NCBI GenBank assembly: GCA_023415275.1
Contig: JAEZLJ010000027.1
Location: 1-52,020 of the forward strand
Source of the DNA: Bacteroidota bacterium
GTDB lineage: Bacteria > Bacteroidota > Bacteroidia > Chitinophagales > Chitinophagaceae
Direction of reading: 5' to 3'
Length of the DNA stretch: 52,020 nt
Shown here in pieces: positions 51,759-52,020 of the stretch; position 1 is the first letter of the stretch; every line of letters starts with the position of its first letter. A model generated the notes under the pieces. It saw only the letters and a program-made list of their open reading frames with translations, was not told the DNA's origin and ran no database searches. Both the position numbers and the translations under genes were made by a program.

Positions 51759-52020
51759 TTAATCGTGGAACTTAAGATCCAATCCTAACCCTCTCAACTC
51801 ATGCACCAATACATTGAATGACTCAGGGATACCGGCACGTGGCACGTTCTCACCTTTTACAATAGCTTCATATGTCTTGGCACGACCGATGATATCATCA
51901 GACTTGATGGTTAACAATTCCTGGAGAATGTTAGACGCACCATATGCTTCCAAAGCCCAAACTTCCATCTCACCAAAACGCTGACCACCAAATTGTGCTT
52001 TACCACCTAATGGTTGTTGT
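51759..52020 (-). CDS. rpoB: DNA-directed RNA polymerase subunit beta, C-terminal end
   Basis: The last 86 codons of rpoB; the rest lies beyond the right edge. The visible part has GGKAQFGGQRFGEMEVWALEA, split across the usual C-terminal switch region, then LLTIKSDD, AKTYEAIVKG and ESFNVLVHELRGLGL, all standard for the family. It is followed by a 15-bp hairpin and rpoC. Confidence 0.97.
   Translation of the reverse strand, partial: QQPLGGKAQFGGQRFGEMEVWALEAYGASNILQELLTIKSDDIIGRAKTYEAIVKGENVPRAGIPESFNVLVHELRGLGLDLKFHD

Noticed and set aside
1..52020. tRNA, rRNA, CRISPR arrays and complete insertion sequences
   Set aside because: Looked for in all spacers by eye; no cloverleaf ends, regular spacer arrays or transposase genes were seen.

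Overview
The window looks like chromosomal DNA from a Bacteroidota bacterium, most likely in or near the Chitinophagaceae. This is inferred from gene content: a secreted peptidase with a type IX secretion (T9SS) sorting domain, an Oar-like TonB-dependent receptor, a Porin_10-type outer-membrane barrel next to purine nucleoside phosphorylase, a HYC_CC_PP-family protein, and TAnnTTTG-type -7 promoter boxes with A/T-rich leaders instead of Shine-Dalgarno sites. I saw no tRNA, rRNA, CRISPR array or recognisable insertion sequence.

Layout. 1-5.2 kb: a partial secreted protein, an M57-like lipoprotein metallopeptidase, a T9SS-exported S8 peptidase and malate dehydrogenase. 5.4-14.9 kb: TamB (with a problematic start codon), RibBA and the TonB-dependent receptor. 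15-25 kb: enzymes of small-molecule and peptide-bond chemistry, namely a cytosolic esterase, an ATP-grasp ligase, a GCS2/YbdK-type carboxylate-amine ligase, a small orphan protein, an S33 lipoprotein hydrolase, a three-gene exported hydrolase operon (amidase, YtcJ-like amidohydrolase, SGNH esterase), a class I glutamine amidotransferase and a VOC protein. 25-28.4 kb: a ferredoxin-type reductase, a 19-cysteine four-helix-bundle copper protein, an ion channel with an unusual filter, and a protein of unknown function. 28.4-28.9 kb: a 570-bp intergenic stretch holding four separate repeat structures. 28.9-37.9 kb: PPDK, a DUF1801 protein, a secreted alpha/beta hydrolase, a small accessory patch with a MITE-like element and an orphan gene, a Tet-type MFS pump, a second stand-alone ATP-grasp protein and an outer-membrane protein. 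37.9-42.7 kb: metal-related HMA and HYC_CC_PP proteins, the Porin_10 barrel with PunA, and IspD. 42.9-52 kb: isoaspartyl peptidase, the heptose-kinase homologue RfaE1 behind an APC permease, an OmpH/Skp-like protein, and rpoC with the end of rpoB.

The best candidate for an under-described system is the ATP-grasp/GCS2/esterase/glutamine-amidotransferase set at 15-24.6 kb. By family logic it could build a small amide-linked metabolite from carboxylates and amines. The esterase and amidotransferase genes share an almost leaderless promoter arrangement. The other notable signals are the TamB start, the S8 catalytic Asp replaced by Glu, the ion-channel filter one residue short, the MITE-like element with perfect 19-bp ends, and the repeat-dense stretch upstream of PPDK.
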